Below, piece by piece: positions 24,054 through 33,201 of a stretch of 64,000 bases of DNA (the first letter of the stretch is position 1; each line of letters starts with the position of its first letter). A program made the position numbers and the translations under genes. Location: contig NZ_SRLA01000001.1 of the NCBI RefSeq assembly GCF_004745825.1, forward strand, positions 1,612,001 to 1,676,000, written 5' to 3'. Below the pieces are notes generated by a model, which saw nothing but the letters and a program-made list of their open reading frames with translations, ran no database searches and was not told where the DNA came from. The stretch comes from Hymenobacter fodinae (GTDB lineage: Bacteria; Bacteroidota; Bacteroidia; Cytophagales; Hymenobacteraceae).

Positions 24054-24746
24054 ATGATTGACATTCAAGATGATATATATAGTAGTGAATATCTTTCTTT
24101 TATAAAAAAGAAGGAATTCCCCTGCGTAGCGGCCAAAACGGCCCTTACCTTCCAGCAGATCAAATGCCTGGTAGTTGACCACTTAGCTTGCCCTAAAGAC
24201 GACGCGGCCATTCTGGAGTTTGTGTATGATTTCGTGGATACCTACCGGCAGTCGGAAAAGCTCTACCATAGTGCGGCCGTTATCTTCAAGGGGCCTGAGG
24301 CACCCAACGAGGCTATGTTTGAAGAGCTGTTCTGGCAGCGCCTACAGTCCCTTTCCAACCTAGACGCCCAGCACTACGGGTACGACCGCCGAGTAGTGGC
24401 CGACCCCTCTTCACCAGACTTTAGCTTCAGCCTGAAAGAGGAAGCGTTTTTTGTGATTGGGCTGCATCCCGGCAGCTCCCGGGCAGCGCGCCAATTTGCG
24501 TATCCCACCATGGTGTTTAACCCGCACGCTCAGTTTGAGCAAATCCGCAACAACGACCGCTACAATAGCATCCGCGACACCATCCGAACCCGCGACGTGG
24601 CCTACTCGGGCTCCATCAACCCCATGCTTCAGGACTACGGCGAGGCATCCGAAGCCTACCAGTACAGTGGAAAAGCGTATGACGAAACCTGGAAGTGTCC
24701 TTTCTTAAGCCAACATGGAGCCATTAACCATCATTCCGCCGCGTAG
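24054..24746 (+). CDS. GntA-like (YqcI/YcgG) heme-dependent N-hydroxylase
   Basis: 230 aa. Conserved blocks are FPCVAAKTALTFQQ, LFWQRLQSLSNLDAQHYG, FSFSLKEEAFFVIGLHPGSS, RQFAYPTMVFNPHAQFEQIR, IRTRDVAYSGSINPML, and YSGKAYDETWKCPF. This is the order of PF08892 (YqcI/YcgG). Characterised members are heme proteins that N-hydroxylate guanidino groups: DcsA makes N-omega-hydroxyarginine for D-cycloserine, and GntA acts in guanitoxin biosynthesis. The His residues in GLHPGSS and FNPHAQ are candidates for heme binding. No other guanitoxin or cycloserine genes are present. Its 3' end overlaps the DUF1989 gene by 32 bp, implying coupled translation. Confidence 0.85.
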   Translation: MIDIQDDIYSSEYLSFIKKKEFPCVAAKTALTFQQIKCLVVDHLACPKDDAAILEFVYDFVDTYRQSEKLYHSAAVIFKGPEAPNEAMFEELFWQRLQSLSNLDAQHYGYDRRVVADPSSPDFSFSLKEEAFFVIGLHPGSSRAARQFAYPTMVFNPHAQFEQIRNNDRYNSIRDTIRTRDVAYSGSINPMLQDYGEASEAYQYSGKAYDETWKCPFLSQHGAINHHSAA

Positions 24747-25305
24747 CGGCACCGCCTTTATCCTGCGTAAGGGGCAGAAGCTGAAAGTAGTAGATATTGA
24801 GGGCGAGCAGGTTTCAGACTTCGTGTGCTATAACCTCGATGACCGGGCCGAGTACCTTTCCTCGGGGCGTACCATTGATTACGCTGAGACCATCTTCCTA
24901 ACCAAGGGCCACCCATTCTACTCCAACCGCAGCAACATTATGTTTGAACTGGTGGAGGACACCGTGGGCCGTCACGATTTTTTGCTGACTCCCTGCAGCG
25001 CCGATACTTTTCGCATCATCTACGGCCACACGCACCCGCACCGCGGCTGTTTCGGTAACCTCTGCGAAGCCTTAAAGGAATACGGCATCAGCCCCGACGC
25101 CATTCCAATCTGTTTTAACATCTTCATGCACGTAACCGTGAATGGCGAAACCGGCCGAATAGATGTACTGCCGCCCAAAAGCAAAGCCGGTGACTATGTT
25201 ATCCTGGAAGCCAAAACAGACCTTCTCATCGGTATGACGGCCTGTTCGGCAGAAATGTCGAATAACTACTCGTTTAAGCCCATCGGCTACCAGATTCTAG
25301 ACTAG
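24715..25305 (+). CDS. DUF1989 (urea carboxylase-associated) family protein
   Basis: 196 aa. Visible family blocks are GTAFILRKGQKLKVVDIEGE, QVSDFVCYN, FLLTPCSADTF, THPHRGCFGNLCEALKEYGI and CFNIFMHVTVNGETGRIDVL, followed by GDYVILEAKTDLLIGMTAC, which fits DUF1989. Known relatives (CgdA/CgdB) deiminate carboxyguanidine, so the family acts on guanidino or amidino carbons. The Cys in HRGC corresponds to the usual HPNC Cys and could be catalytic. Beginning inside the GntA-like gene, it probably acts on that enzyme's N-hydroxylated product, but the substrate is not known. No urea carboxylase is near. Confidence 0.87.
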   Translation: MEPLTIIPPRSGTAFILRKGQKLKVVDIEGEQVSDFVCYNLDDRAEYLSSGRTIDYAETIFLTKGHPFYSNRSNIMFELVEDTVGRHDFLLTPCSADTFRIIYGHTHPHRGCFGNLCEALKEYGISPDAIPICFNIFMHVTVNGETGRIDVLPPKSKAGDYVILEAKTDLLIGMTACSAEMSNNYSFKPIGYQILD

Positions 25306-25364
25306 CTGACACCTACAGCCACAGGTACTGGCCTAGCGCGAACTTGTTAGCCTACTGGTCATTA

Positions 25365-25399
25365 AAAAAGCTCCTCTCAATTGCTGAGAGGAGCTTTTT
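25365..25399. terminator. Bidirectional terminator
   Basis: AAAAAGCTCCTCTCA (25365-25379) pairs perfectly with TGAGAGGAGCTTTTT (25385-25399) around 5 bases, between the convergent DUF1989 and lipoprotein genes. Confidence 0.9.
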
Positions 25400-25423
25400 G
25401 CGTTTTAAGCGTAGCCTAGTGGC

Positions 25424-26713
25424 CTAGAGCGACTTTACAGCTAGTGTTACGGTCACGTCGCTAGCGGAGGTACGGTTGATGCCCGTAACTGTGAAGATGG
25501 CGTACTGGTCGGCGTTACGTAGTCGGGCTATGTACACGCTGCCTACGGCCACGTTGTCGAGGGTGGTGAGCTGGCTGGCGGCGGCAGTGGTTTGGTACAC
25601 CTGCCGGATGCTGTTCAGCGTGGCCGCATTATACACTGCCGCGGTGGTAGCCGCAAACTTGGTAGTGTTGAGGGCCTTCAGCTGCACGGCATTGCTAGCG
25701 GTGCTGCTAATGCTTACGTCCTTGCTGGTAGCGGCGCCTGCTGCCGGCACAGCGGCAAACGTCGTCAGGTCGTAAGCTGCTAAGTCGCCGCCAGTGGTAC
25801 CGGCATACGTGAGTGTAACAGTAGTAGCAGTGGCTAGGCCAGTAGCGGTGCCCGGCGTGATGGCCGCGGCAGTAGCTGTAGCCGTCCGGACGCTGGGTGC
25901 AGCGGGAGGCGTCGTGTTCTGGTAGCGCGACTTTGCCTCAAATCGGTACTGCACGGTTTGGCCGCTGCTGCCGGCCGGAATGGTCACATCTACGTTCACG
26001 GCTGTTTGCGCGCCAGTTTGGGCGGCAGTGCCAGCCGGAAGGCGTACGGCCCGCTGCGCCCGGCGTTCAGCGGCATTACCCACTTTCACGTAGGTCACCA
26101 AGCTGTCGAGGTCCTTATAGAGCGTGCCGGTGGATGTAAGGGCCGAGGCGGTATTAATACCGCCCTCGTTCAGCAGCACGTTGTAGCGTACCACGTCGCC
26201 GGGCACGGGAGTAGCACCGGTCGGGGCCGTTACGTTGGTTACCGTATTTACCTTAATCGTCGGCGTAGACTCGGCAAGGCGGAAGTTAAAGGACCGGGTT
26301 TTCGTCTGAGAATTCTCCGACACTACCACGGCATCCACGCGCACGTTGGCCTTGTTCTGGCCGGCTGGCACTACAAAGTTTACCACCAGCGTATCGGCAT
26401 TTTTGCGCTTGGAAAAGGCCGGGCGGTACGGAATGGTTTGGGCCAGCGTTGAGTCGCGGGAGGGCTCTACTTTCTGCAGAATGCGAATTTCACGAATGGG
26501 AGCCGTTTGCTGGGCGAACTGCAGCTCAAACTGCACCACTTCACCCGTCGCGTACTTCGTGATGGTGGGCAGGGCGTTGGAGAGGAACGTGGGGTACTGG
26601 GGGCCTATTTCGTCGTAATAGGTATCAATTTCTTTCTCGCAGCTGGCTAGGCCTAGGCCACCGACTACGGCCAGTAGGCCCGGAACCAAGCGGCGGAGTG
26701 TGCTATATTTCAT
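25424..26713 (-). CDS. Surface lipoprotein of the SusCD locus
   Basis: 429 aa with a lipoprotein signal (MKYSTLRRLVPGLLAVVGGL, lipobox LASC). The mature protein is Thr/Ala/Val-rich and beta-stranded, with two or three Ig-like segments (KNADTLVVNFVVPAGQNKAN and later NVDVTIPAGSSGQTVQYRF). I recognise no named family. Its position directly after SusD (48 bp) indicates a surface ligand-binding lipoprotein of the SusE/SusF kind. The C-terminal 120 residues are unusually rich in Ala and Thr. The stop is TAG within TAGGCCAC. Confidence 0.8.
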   Translation of the reverse strand: MKYSTLRRLVPGLLAVVGGLGLASCEKEIDTYYDEIGPQYPTFLSNALPTITKYATGEVVQFELQFAQQTAPIREIRILQKVEPSRDSTLAQTIPYRPAFSKRKNADTLVVNFVVPAGQNKANVRVDAVVVSENSQTKTRSFNFRLAESTPTIKVNTVTNVTAPTGATPVPGDVVRYNVLLNEGGINTASALTSTGTLYKDLDSLVTYVKVGNAAERRAQRAVRLPAGTAAQTGAQTAVNVDVTIPAGSSGQTVQYRFEAKSRYQNTTPPAAPSVRTATATAAAITPGTATGLATATTVTLTYAGTTGGDLAAYDLTTFAAVPAAGAATSKDVSISSTASNAVQLKALNTTKFAATTAAVYNAATLNSIRQVYQTTAAASQLTTLDNVAVGSVYIARLRNADQYAIFTVTGINRTSASDVTVTLAVKSL

Positions 26714-26761
26714 GGAGAGGGTCCGTTAAAAAGTCAGGAATACGCGCGAAGGCTAGGCTAC

Positions 26762-28327
26762 TTAGGGACGGTCCCACCACAGCGGTTTCGTGATGTAGTC
26801 GTCGTTGTTGGTAGCATTCACATCAGAGAAGACCTTGCTCACCGCTTGCGGGTTGTAGAGCACCTCCGTGCCGCCTGGTAGCATTCGGCGGGGCCAACGG
26901 TCCTTGAAATCGGGCTTGGCCGCCAGCACTGCGTTAGCGTTGGCTGGGTACTTCAGGTTCACGTAAATCTCCGGGCTGAAATCGTAACGGCGCAGGTCTG
27001 ACCACGACTCCGGGTTTAGGAACATGGCAATGTATTTCTGCTCCATGATGCGCTTGAGGCTCAGCTCGCTGGTGTTCTGCGCCACGGCCGCGCTGCCGAG
27101 GTAGGCGTCAACCTGAGCAGTCGTCAGTACCGGGAACGTAACGGCTGGGTTACCGTTGGAGCCACCCGCACCAATCTTGAGCATGTGCGCCCGAACACCA
27201 TCACGGTACGCCTTCAGGGCCCGATCGAGGTTGCCAGCCTTAAAGGCAGCTTCGGCCTCAATAAACTTCAGCTCATGGAAGCTCAGCACTTCAAAGTAGC
27301 CCAGGTCGCGGGCATACCAGGAGCTGTAGAAATCGGTGAAGCCGTTTACAATGTTGGTGGTGGCAGACTGGGTCACGCCGGGGTCGTTGCCGGTGCTGGT
27401 GGCCGTGGCCATAATGGTCAGGCGAGGGTCTACCACGCCGGGGTAGGCAGCGCCGGCCACGTTACCGTTCAGGTACTTAATGATGTTGGTGGAGAAAGTA
27501 GCCGTTGGGTAGTTGTTGCGCGTAGTCCCGAAAATATTCGTTGTGCTGGCCAGCGGTGCTACAGCTACTTGGTACTGGAGCTGGGCATCGTCGGCAGAAC
27601 TGGTCATGCCATTGTCTACCAGCGTCAGAATCTGCTGCGGGTTGTAGCTGCTCTTCTTGCTCAGGTGATTAAGCTGCCGTGCCTTGAGGCTGTTGGCAAA
27701 CTTAATCCACTTAGTAAGGTCGCCCTTGAAGAGGATGTCACCGGAAATGCTGGGGGAAGTGATGTACAGCGGCCGGAACTCCTGCGCCACCGGAGTTTTC
27801 ATCAGCTCAATTCCCTCGTCGCAGAGCGTGAGAATGTTCTGGTAGATCTGCTCCTGGGGGTCGTATTTGGGCGTGTAGTTGGCGGCACCTTGGTAAGCCT
27901 CCGAATACGGAATATCTCCCAGCATATCGGTGGCGTGCGCCAGCAGCATGGCCTGGATAATTTTGCCCGCGCCAATGTAGTGCGGCGAGCCTTCCTGCTG
28001 GGCGGCGGCCGTCATGGTCGGGATGTTACCGCCGGAGTAATAGTAGGTGTAGTTGAACAGGTTGGTGCTGTTGGCATTGGTCAGCACAAACTGGTCGGTG
28101 CTGGCAGCCGGAGTTTTGCGCACCGTGTACTGCGTGATGTACGTGGTGGTAAGCGAGGTGAACATTTGCGTTTGCACGGCCTGCGAAATAATGCCAGGCA
28201 GCAAAAAGTTCGGCGTGGAGGTAGTAGGATTATTAGGGTCGGTATTGGTGTCCAGGAAACTTTCGCAGGACGTAAGCGTGGCTCCACTTCCGAGAAGCAG
28301 GCCTAGAAAAAGAAGATATCGTTTCAT
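26762..28327 (-). CDS. SusD/RagB family outer-membrane lipoprotein
   Basis: 521 aa. Lipoprotein signal MKRYLLFLGLLLGSGATL with lipobox LTSC and CESFLDTNTDPNNPTTSTP, the usual SusD start. TPR-like helical blocks include LLAHATDMLGDIPYSEAYQG (highly conserved in this subgroup), KFANSLKARQLNHLS and SFHELKFIEAEAAFKAGNLD, with LMEQ-type EQKYIAMFLNPESWSDLRRY near the end. It forms the lid over the SusC pore and binds the ligand, a glycan or peptide. Start at the ATG 28327, six bases inside a TTG-started frame. It follows SusC by 118 bp, same strand. No glycosidase is linked, so the ligand cannot be read from context. Confidence 0.93.
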   Translation of the reverse strand: MKRYLLFLGLLLGSGATLTSCESFLDTNTDPNNPTTSTPNFLLPGIISQAVQTQMFTSLTTTYITQYTVRKTPAASTDQFVLTNANSTNLFNYTYYYSGGNIPTMTAAAQQEGSPHYIGAGKIIQAMLLAHATDMLGDIPYSEAYQGAANYTPKYDPQEQIYQNILTLCDEGIELMKTPVAQEFRPLYITSPSISGDILFKGDLTKWIKFANSLKARQLNHLSKKSSYNPQQILTLVDNGMTSSADDAQLQYQVAVAPLASTTNIFGTTRNNYPTATFSTNIIKYLNGNVAGAAYPGVVDPRLTIMATATSTGNDPGVTQSATTNIVNGFTDFYSSWYARDLGYFEVLSFHELKFIEAEAAFKAGNLDRALKAYRDGVRAHMLKIGAGGSNGNPAVTFPVLTTAQVDAYLGSAAVAQNTSELSLKRIMEQKYIAMFLNPESWSDLRRYDFSPEIYVNLKYPANANAVLAAKPDFKDRWPRRMLPGGTEVLYNPQAVSKVFSDVNATNNDDYITKPLWWDRP

Positions 28328-28445
28328 GTACAAAGTCTGTTTATTGTCAATTGCTGACGGCTGAGTGAGAGCCAGGAAGGATCTGAAACTGATGCAGTAT
28401 GCCCCAGAAACCGGCCCCGCTCACCCAGCGTTCAGCAGTTGAGTG

Positions 28446-31400
28446 CTAGAATTTCACGCGTACGCTCATGTCCACGCCACGCGTGCCGGGCACGCTGCCA
28501 TAGTCGAAGCCGCTGGAACCGCCGCCGCGCACACCCGCACCAGCCGCCGATGTTTCCGGATCGACGCCGCTGTATTTAGTGAGCAGCACCAGGTTCCGGC
28601 CCGTTACTGCCAGCTCCACCCCTTGCACGGTTTTGGAATTGCTGAACAGGGTAGTGGGTAGGTTGTAGGTCAGCGTAACGTAGCGCAGACGCGACCAAGA
28701 GCCGTCTTCAATGAAAGGCGTGCCGATGGCCCCTAGGATATTCTGATAGTAGGCTTGGGTAACTTCCACGGGCCGGGTGTTCGGCACATATGAGCCATCA
28801 GCCTGCGCCACTACGCCTGAGAATACTACTTGCTTGTAGCGGTCGAGGGTCCGCTCGCTTAGGCCCTGGCGGGTCGCAAACCAGTCGTTTCCGTTTACCA
28901 CTTTGCCGCCCTTACGGAAGTCAAGCAGGAAGGCCAACGACAGATCTTTGTAGCGGAAGTTGTTGGTCACCTGCACAGTATAGTCAGGGGCGCGGTTGCC
29001 TGCGTACACGAAGGTACTAGTGTTGATCAGCGGATACCCCGTGGTAGCGTTAATCAGGATTTGCCCATCGGGGGCGCGCTGAAAGTCAAGGGAGCTGATG
29101 GAAGAAATTGGCTTGCCAGGGAAGGCACCACCGCGTGCTACGTCAATGATAAAGGCATCCGACTGGTACACTTCCGTCAGGAAGCCGGGCAGCTTGGTAG
29201 CCTTGTTACGGTTGGCGTAGAAGTTGGCGTTGATATCCCAGTTGAAACCGGTAGAGCTTTGCACGGGCGTACCACGCAGGGCCACTTCAATACCCTTGTT
29301 GGTAACTGTACCGCCATTGATGTACTGCAGAATAAAGCCCGTGGCTTGGCTTACGCGAGGAGCAATCAGCTGGTCGCGGGTGTCTTGCTGGTAGATATTA
29401 GCTTCCAGGCCTAGACGGTTGCGCAGGAACTGCAAGTCGATGCCCACTTCGTAGGCGCGGGTGCGCTCTGGCACCAGCAAGCGGTTGGAGCCGTAGAAGC
29501 CGTTACGAAAACCGCCCCCAATGTAGGTGGCCTGAGCCAGCGGCGAGTCAACGCGGTAAGGGCCGGTGTCTTTGCCCACTTCGGCTACCGAGCCCCGAAT
29601 CTTACCGTAGTTCAGCCAAGGGTTCTGGTCGAGGCCAAACAGCTTGGTGAACTGCCAGCCCAGCGCCACGGAGCCATAGCCGAACGTGCGGCCGAAGTTC
29701 TTGTTTTCACCTGGCCTAGGCAAGGTAGAAGACTGGTCGATCCGGCCGTTCAACTCCACATTCACCTGCTGAAATAGATTCACGTTGAGGCGCGCGAAGT
29801 TACCAATCAGTCGCCGCTCAGTATTAGTGATGAGCGTGTTGCGGTTGACGGTGTTGTTGATGGATGGAATGGCCGGGAACGGGTTCAGGAAAATCAGACC
29901 CAGGTTGTCGGTGACTTCGGCCCGGCTCATTTCTACCGTGTTACCCAGTACCAGCGAGCCATTCACGTTTTCGTTCAGCTCGTGCTTCAGCGTCACCAGG
30001 AAGTTGGAGGTGAGCAGGCGGTTTAGGGTAGCCGTTTCACCCACGCCCCCGTCTTGGTTACTAGCCTGCGAAGTGCCCACCGCCCGAATGGAGCGGTCTT
30101 TCTGCACGTAGAAGTCGGTGCCGATATTGTAGCTCAGGCCCAACCACTTGTACAGGTCCAGTGTGGTCTGCACGTTGCCGATAAAGCGGTTGGTGCGCGT
30201 GGTTTGCGGGTTGCGGTATACCGTGAAGTAGGGGTTATCGGCGTCGTTGGCCGAGGTGCCCGTGCCCAGCAGGCGGCGGCGGGTGCCATCGGGGTTGAGG
30301 TAGTTGCGGGCATCGTCATTACGGGGCCAGCTTAGTAAGCTAACCAAGTAGCCGCCCGTGCTGGCAAACAGGCCAGGGCCTTGCAGCGGGGTGCGGCCCC
30401 CCACGTTCAGGTACTGAGCCGAGCCCGTTACGCTGAGCTTTTCCGTGAGCTTGGAGGTACCCGAGAGGCGTAGCGTGGTTTTATCGTAGAGGCTGGTGGG
30501 CGCCACGCCCGAAACATCGGTGCGGGAGCCAGAAAACAGGAACGTGCTCCGGTCGGTGCCCCCCGACATGGTCAGGTAGTGCTGCCAGCTCTTGCCGGTC
30601 TGGAAGAAGTCGCCCAAGTTGTCGTACGCCTGCTCGCCGGGCTGAAAACGCGGCCCGAAGGAGTTGCGGGTAGTGGCGTCAAACACGCCGTTGGCGCCCT
30701 GCTTGTACTGGTCCTGAAGCTTGGGGAGGCGGTTCACCTCGTCTACTGAGAACTGCGTGCGGTAGGTGATAGTAGCCCGGCCTGCCGCGCCTTTCTTGGT
30801 AGTGATAATTACGGCTCCGTTTGCGGCGCGCAGACCATAAATAGCTGCCGCGGCCGGCCCCTTCAGCACCGTCATGCTCTGAATGTCCTCGGGGTTCAAG
30901 TCGCCGGCGCGGTTCTGGTTGGCCGTAGAGCGACCCAGCAAGCCGTTGAAGCCCGAGCCGCCCCCCGGCGCTGTGCTTTCCACGAATGAGTTGTTGTCCA
31001 TGATGATGCCATCCACCACAAACAAGGGCTGGTTGTTGCCATCGAGGGAGTTACCGCCCCGGATTACAATGGCCGCGCCTTCGCCGGGTGCCCCGCCCGA
31101 GCTGGTAATCTGCACACCCGCTACTTTGCCCTGCAAGGCATTCACGATGTTAGTCTGGCGAGTCTCTACCAGTTCAGAACCCTGCACCTGAGGGGCACTG
31201 TAGTTTAGGTCGGTACGCTCCTGCTTGATGCCGTAGCCCGTTACTACTACCTCATTGAGGCTCTTAGAGTCGGGGGCGAGGCTGATATTGGCGGAGGGGG
31301 AGTTGCCCAGGCGATACTCCTGGCTGGTGTAGCCAATGAAGCTAAACACCAGGGTGCTGCCTTCCGGCACGTTAGGCAGGGAGTAGCGACCTTCCCCGTC

Positions 31401-31577
31401 GGTTTGGGTACCGAGGGTGGTACCTTTCACCAAGACGTTGACACCGGGCAGCGGCTGCTGGTCGTTGGCACCGGTAACCACGCCAGTTATGGTGCGAGTA
31501 GCAGCCGTTTGGGCGTAGCTCGGCGGGGAAGCCAGCAGCACCCCTAGGGCCAGCGGAGACCATAGAAGTTTTTTCAT
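28446..31577 (-). CDS. SusC/RagA family TonB-dependent outer-membrane transporter
   Basis: 1043 aa. Signal peptide MKKLLWSPLALGVLLASPPS. Then a carboxypeptidase-D-like regulatory domain (TITGVVTGANDQQPLPGVNV), TonB box/linker (LNEVVVTGYGIKQERT), plug domain (NIVNALQGKVAGVQITSSGG, GDLNPEDIQSMTVLKGPAAA) and a 22-strand barrel ending GVDMSVRVKF with terminal Phe. The family imports oligosaccharides or peptides as a pair with SusD. The start is at 31577; the frame opens earlier at 31649 but that extension lacks a signal. A hairpin with a U-tract sits about 70 bp upstream (31648-31673). Confidence 0.95.
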   Translation of the reverse strand: MKKLLWSPLALGVLLASPPSYAQTAATRTITGVVTGANDQQPLPGVNVLVKGTTLGTQTDGEGRYSLPNVPEGSTLVFSFIGYTSQEYRLGNSPSANISLAPDSKSLNEVVVTGYGIKQERTDLNYSAPQVQGSELVETRQTNIVNALQGKVAGVQITSSGGAPGEGAAIVIRGGNSLDGNNQPLFVVDGIIMDNNSFVESTAPGGGSGFNGLLGRSTANQNRAGDLNPEDIQSMTVLKGPAAAAIYGLRAANGAVIITTKKGAAGRATITYRTQFSVDEVNRLPKLQDQYKQGANGVFDATTRNSFGPRFQPGEQAYDNLGDFFQTGKSWQHYLTMSGGTDRSTFLFSGSRTDVSGVAPTSLYDKTTLRLSGTSKLTEKLSVTGSAQYLNVGGRTPLQGPGLFASTGGYLVSLLSWPRNDDARNYLNPDGTRRRLLGTGTSANDADNPYFTVYRNPQTTRTNRFIGNVQTTLDLYKWLGLSYNIGTDFYVQKDRSIRAVGTSQASNQDGGVGETATLNRLLTSNFLVTLKHELNENVNGSLVLGNTVEMSRAEVTDNLGLIFLNPFPAIPSINNTVNRNTLITNTERRLIGNFARLNVNLFQQVNVELNGRIDQSSTLPRPGENKNFGRTFGYGSVALGWQFTKLFGLDQNPWLNYGKIRGSVAEVGKDTGPYRVDSPLAQATYIGGGFRNGFYGSNRLLVPERTRAYEVGIDLQFLRNRLGLEANIYQQDTRDQLIAPRVSQATGFILQYINGGTVTNKGIEVALRGTPVQSSTGFNWDINANFYANRNKATKLPGFLTEVYQSDAFIIDVARGGAFPGKPISSISSLDFQRAPDGQILINATTGYPLINTSTFVYAGNRAPDYTVQVTNNFRYKDLSLAFLLDFRKGGKVVNGNDWFATRQGLSERTLDRYKQVVFSGVVAQADGSYVPNTRPVEVTQAYYQNILGAIGTPFIEDGSWSRLRYVTLTYNLPTTLFSNSKTVQGVELAVTGRNLVLLTKYSGVDPETSAAGAGVRGGGSSGFDYGSVPGTRGVDMSVRVKF

Positions 31578-31950
31578 AAAGAGTGAGTGAGAGATGAGTG
31601 GGGATGAGGGGGCCCCGGCGGGAGCAGGACGCCGAGAAACACTAATCAAAAACAGCCTGTCGGGGGCAGGCTGAAAAGAAAGGAAAAACTAAAAGACGTA
31701 AAAAATGAAACTGAACGACCGAAAAAAGTACCCAACTCGGGTAAGGACGGCCAGTTTTATTGAAAAAATTGAAAAAAAGTGCTGCTAAAGCTAGCAGGCA
31801 CAAATTCAGCAATCAACTATATAGAGGTTTCTCTAGCTTGCCCCGCGCACTTTGAATGCTCATTGTAAAGCCTCAACTTACCCGCTAGCATCTAGCACCA
31901 CACCTGAGCTTTGTTGCCCTAAGCTACTGTTATCTCATTAAATTTCTTAC
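31578..31950. other. Divergent intergenic region
   Basis: A 373-bp gap between the divergent SusC and acyltransferase genes, AT-rich in its middle (around 31690-31780) and without a supportable ORF or RNA gene. The SusC-proximal hairpin is listed separately. Promoters for both genes should be here, but I see no exact TAnnTTTG box with a matching -33. Confidence 0.5.
31648..31673 (-). terminator. Leader hairpin with U-tract before SusC
   Basis: On the minus strand CAGCCTG (31673-31667) pairs with CAGGCTG (31659-31653) around a 7-base loop and is followed by TTTTT. It lies about 70 bp before the SusC start and may be an attenuator. The stem is only 7 bp, so it is a weak candidate. Confidence 0.4.
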
Positions 31951-33126
31951 ATGCAGACTACTACACAGGCCGCCGTGCAAACCACCGGCACCCAGCCCCT
32001 AGCCGAAGCTTCCCAACCTGGCCGGCTTGTGTCGCTTGATGTCTTCCGGGGCATCACGGTAATGGCCATGATTCTGGTGAACAATCCCGGTAGTTGGGAC
32101 CATATCTATGCCCCGCTGGAGCACGCCCACTGGCACGGCTGCACGCCCACCGACCTCATCTTTCCGTTCTTCCTATTCATTGTAGGCGTAAGCTTGGTCT
32201 ATGCCCTCGATGGGGCCCGGCAGCAGCCCGAAACCCACGGGCGCATCATGCTGCGCATTTTGAAGCGGGCGGCCATTTTGTATGGTCTAGGCCTATTCTC
32301 GGCCCTGTTTCCTAGTTTCGATTTTAGCACGGTGCGCATCCCAGGCGTGCTGGCCCGCATTGCCTTGGTGTTCCTGATATGTGGTATCGTGTTCTTGAAA
32401 ACCACCTGGCGCCAGCAGTTAGGCCTGTTGGCTACCATTTTGGTGCTCTACAATGTGCTGCTGCAGTTGGTGCCAGTACCCGGCTACGGGCCCGCCAACC
32501 TGGAGGCCAGCACCAACCTGGGCGCCTGGCTCGACCGTACTATTCTGGGGGAAGCCCACCTCTGGAAATCAAGCCGCACCTGGGATCCCGAAGGGATTTT
32601 GGGCACCCTGCCCGCCGTGGGTACTGGCCTACTGGGTATGCTCACGGCCCGCTGGCTGCGGCAACCGGAGGTGGCCCCAGCAACGAAAGTGGCCTGGCTG
32701 TTTGTGGCAGGGGGCGCCTGCGTGGTACTAGGCCTGATCTGGAACGGTTGGTTTCCCATCAACAAAAGCCTCTGGACCAGCTCTTACGTGCTTTACGCCG
32801 GTGGCCTAGCGGTGGCGGTACTAGCCGCATTCTACTGGCTCTGCGACGTGCAGGGCTACCGTGGCTGGATTAAGGCACCCTTGGTGTACGGCGTAAATGC
32901 CATCACCGTGTTTTTCCTTTCTAGCTTGGTACCGCGCCTGCTGAACATGATTAAAGTGCCCGGCCCTAACGGCCCAACTGGCCTACGGACGTGGATGTAT
33001 GACACGCTGTTTGTGCCGTATTTCAGCCCCATTAATGCCTCGTTGGCGGGGGCCATTGCATGCGTGCTTATTTGGCTGGGCATTCTGTGGGTGATGTATA
33101 AGAAGCAGATCATCATTAAAGTGTAG
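31951..33126 (+). CDS. HGSNAT/NagX-like membrane acyltransferase
   Basis: 391 aa, about ten membrane helices. The diagnostic start is RLVSLDVFRGITVMAMILVN, followed by the loop HAHWHGCTPTDLIFPFFLFIVG with the conserved His thought to be catalytic in heparan-alpha-glucosaminide N-acetyltransferase. Further blocks are GVLARIALVFLICGIVFL, WDPEGILGTLPAVGTGLLG and GVNAITVFFLSSLV. In Bacteroidota these proteins (NagX or DUF5009) usually accompany amino-sugar use and may acetylate glucosamine using cytoplasmic acetyl-CoA. Its neighbours include the GH3 N-acetylhexosaminidase fusion about 4 kb downstream, but no direct operon is seen. Confidence 0.9.
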   Translation: MQTTTQAAVQTTGTQPLAEASQPGRLVSLDVFRGITVMAMILVNNPGSWDHIYAPLEHAHWHGCTPTDLIFPFFLFIVGVSLVYALDGARQQPETHGRIMLRILKRAAILYGLGLFSALFPSFDFSTVRIPGVLARIALVFLICGIVFLKTTWRQQLGLLATILVLYNVLLQLVPVPGYGPANLEASTNLGAWLDRTILGEAHLWKSSRTWDPEGILGTLPAVGTGLLGMLTARWLRQPEVAPATKVAWLFVAGGACVVLGLIWNGWFPINKSLWTSSYVLYAGGLAVAVLAAFYWLCDVQGYRGWIKAPLVYGVNAITVFFLSSLVPRLLNMIKVPGPNGPTGLRTWMYDTLFVPYFSPINASLAGAIACVLIWLGILWVMYKKQIIIKV

Positions 33127-33201
33127 CCTGCTCTAGGCCACCTCAGTACCTGATTTCCACTACTCACACCAACGACGGCCCTGCTTTCTCGTATTGGAAG
33201 T

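Noticed and set aside
24054..25305. A guanitoxin or D-cycloserine gene cluster
   Set aside because: Only the N-hydroxylase family is shared. No aminotransferase, kinase, methyltransferase, ligase or other cluster gene lies within the window.
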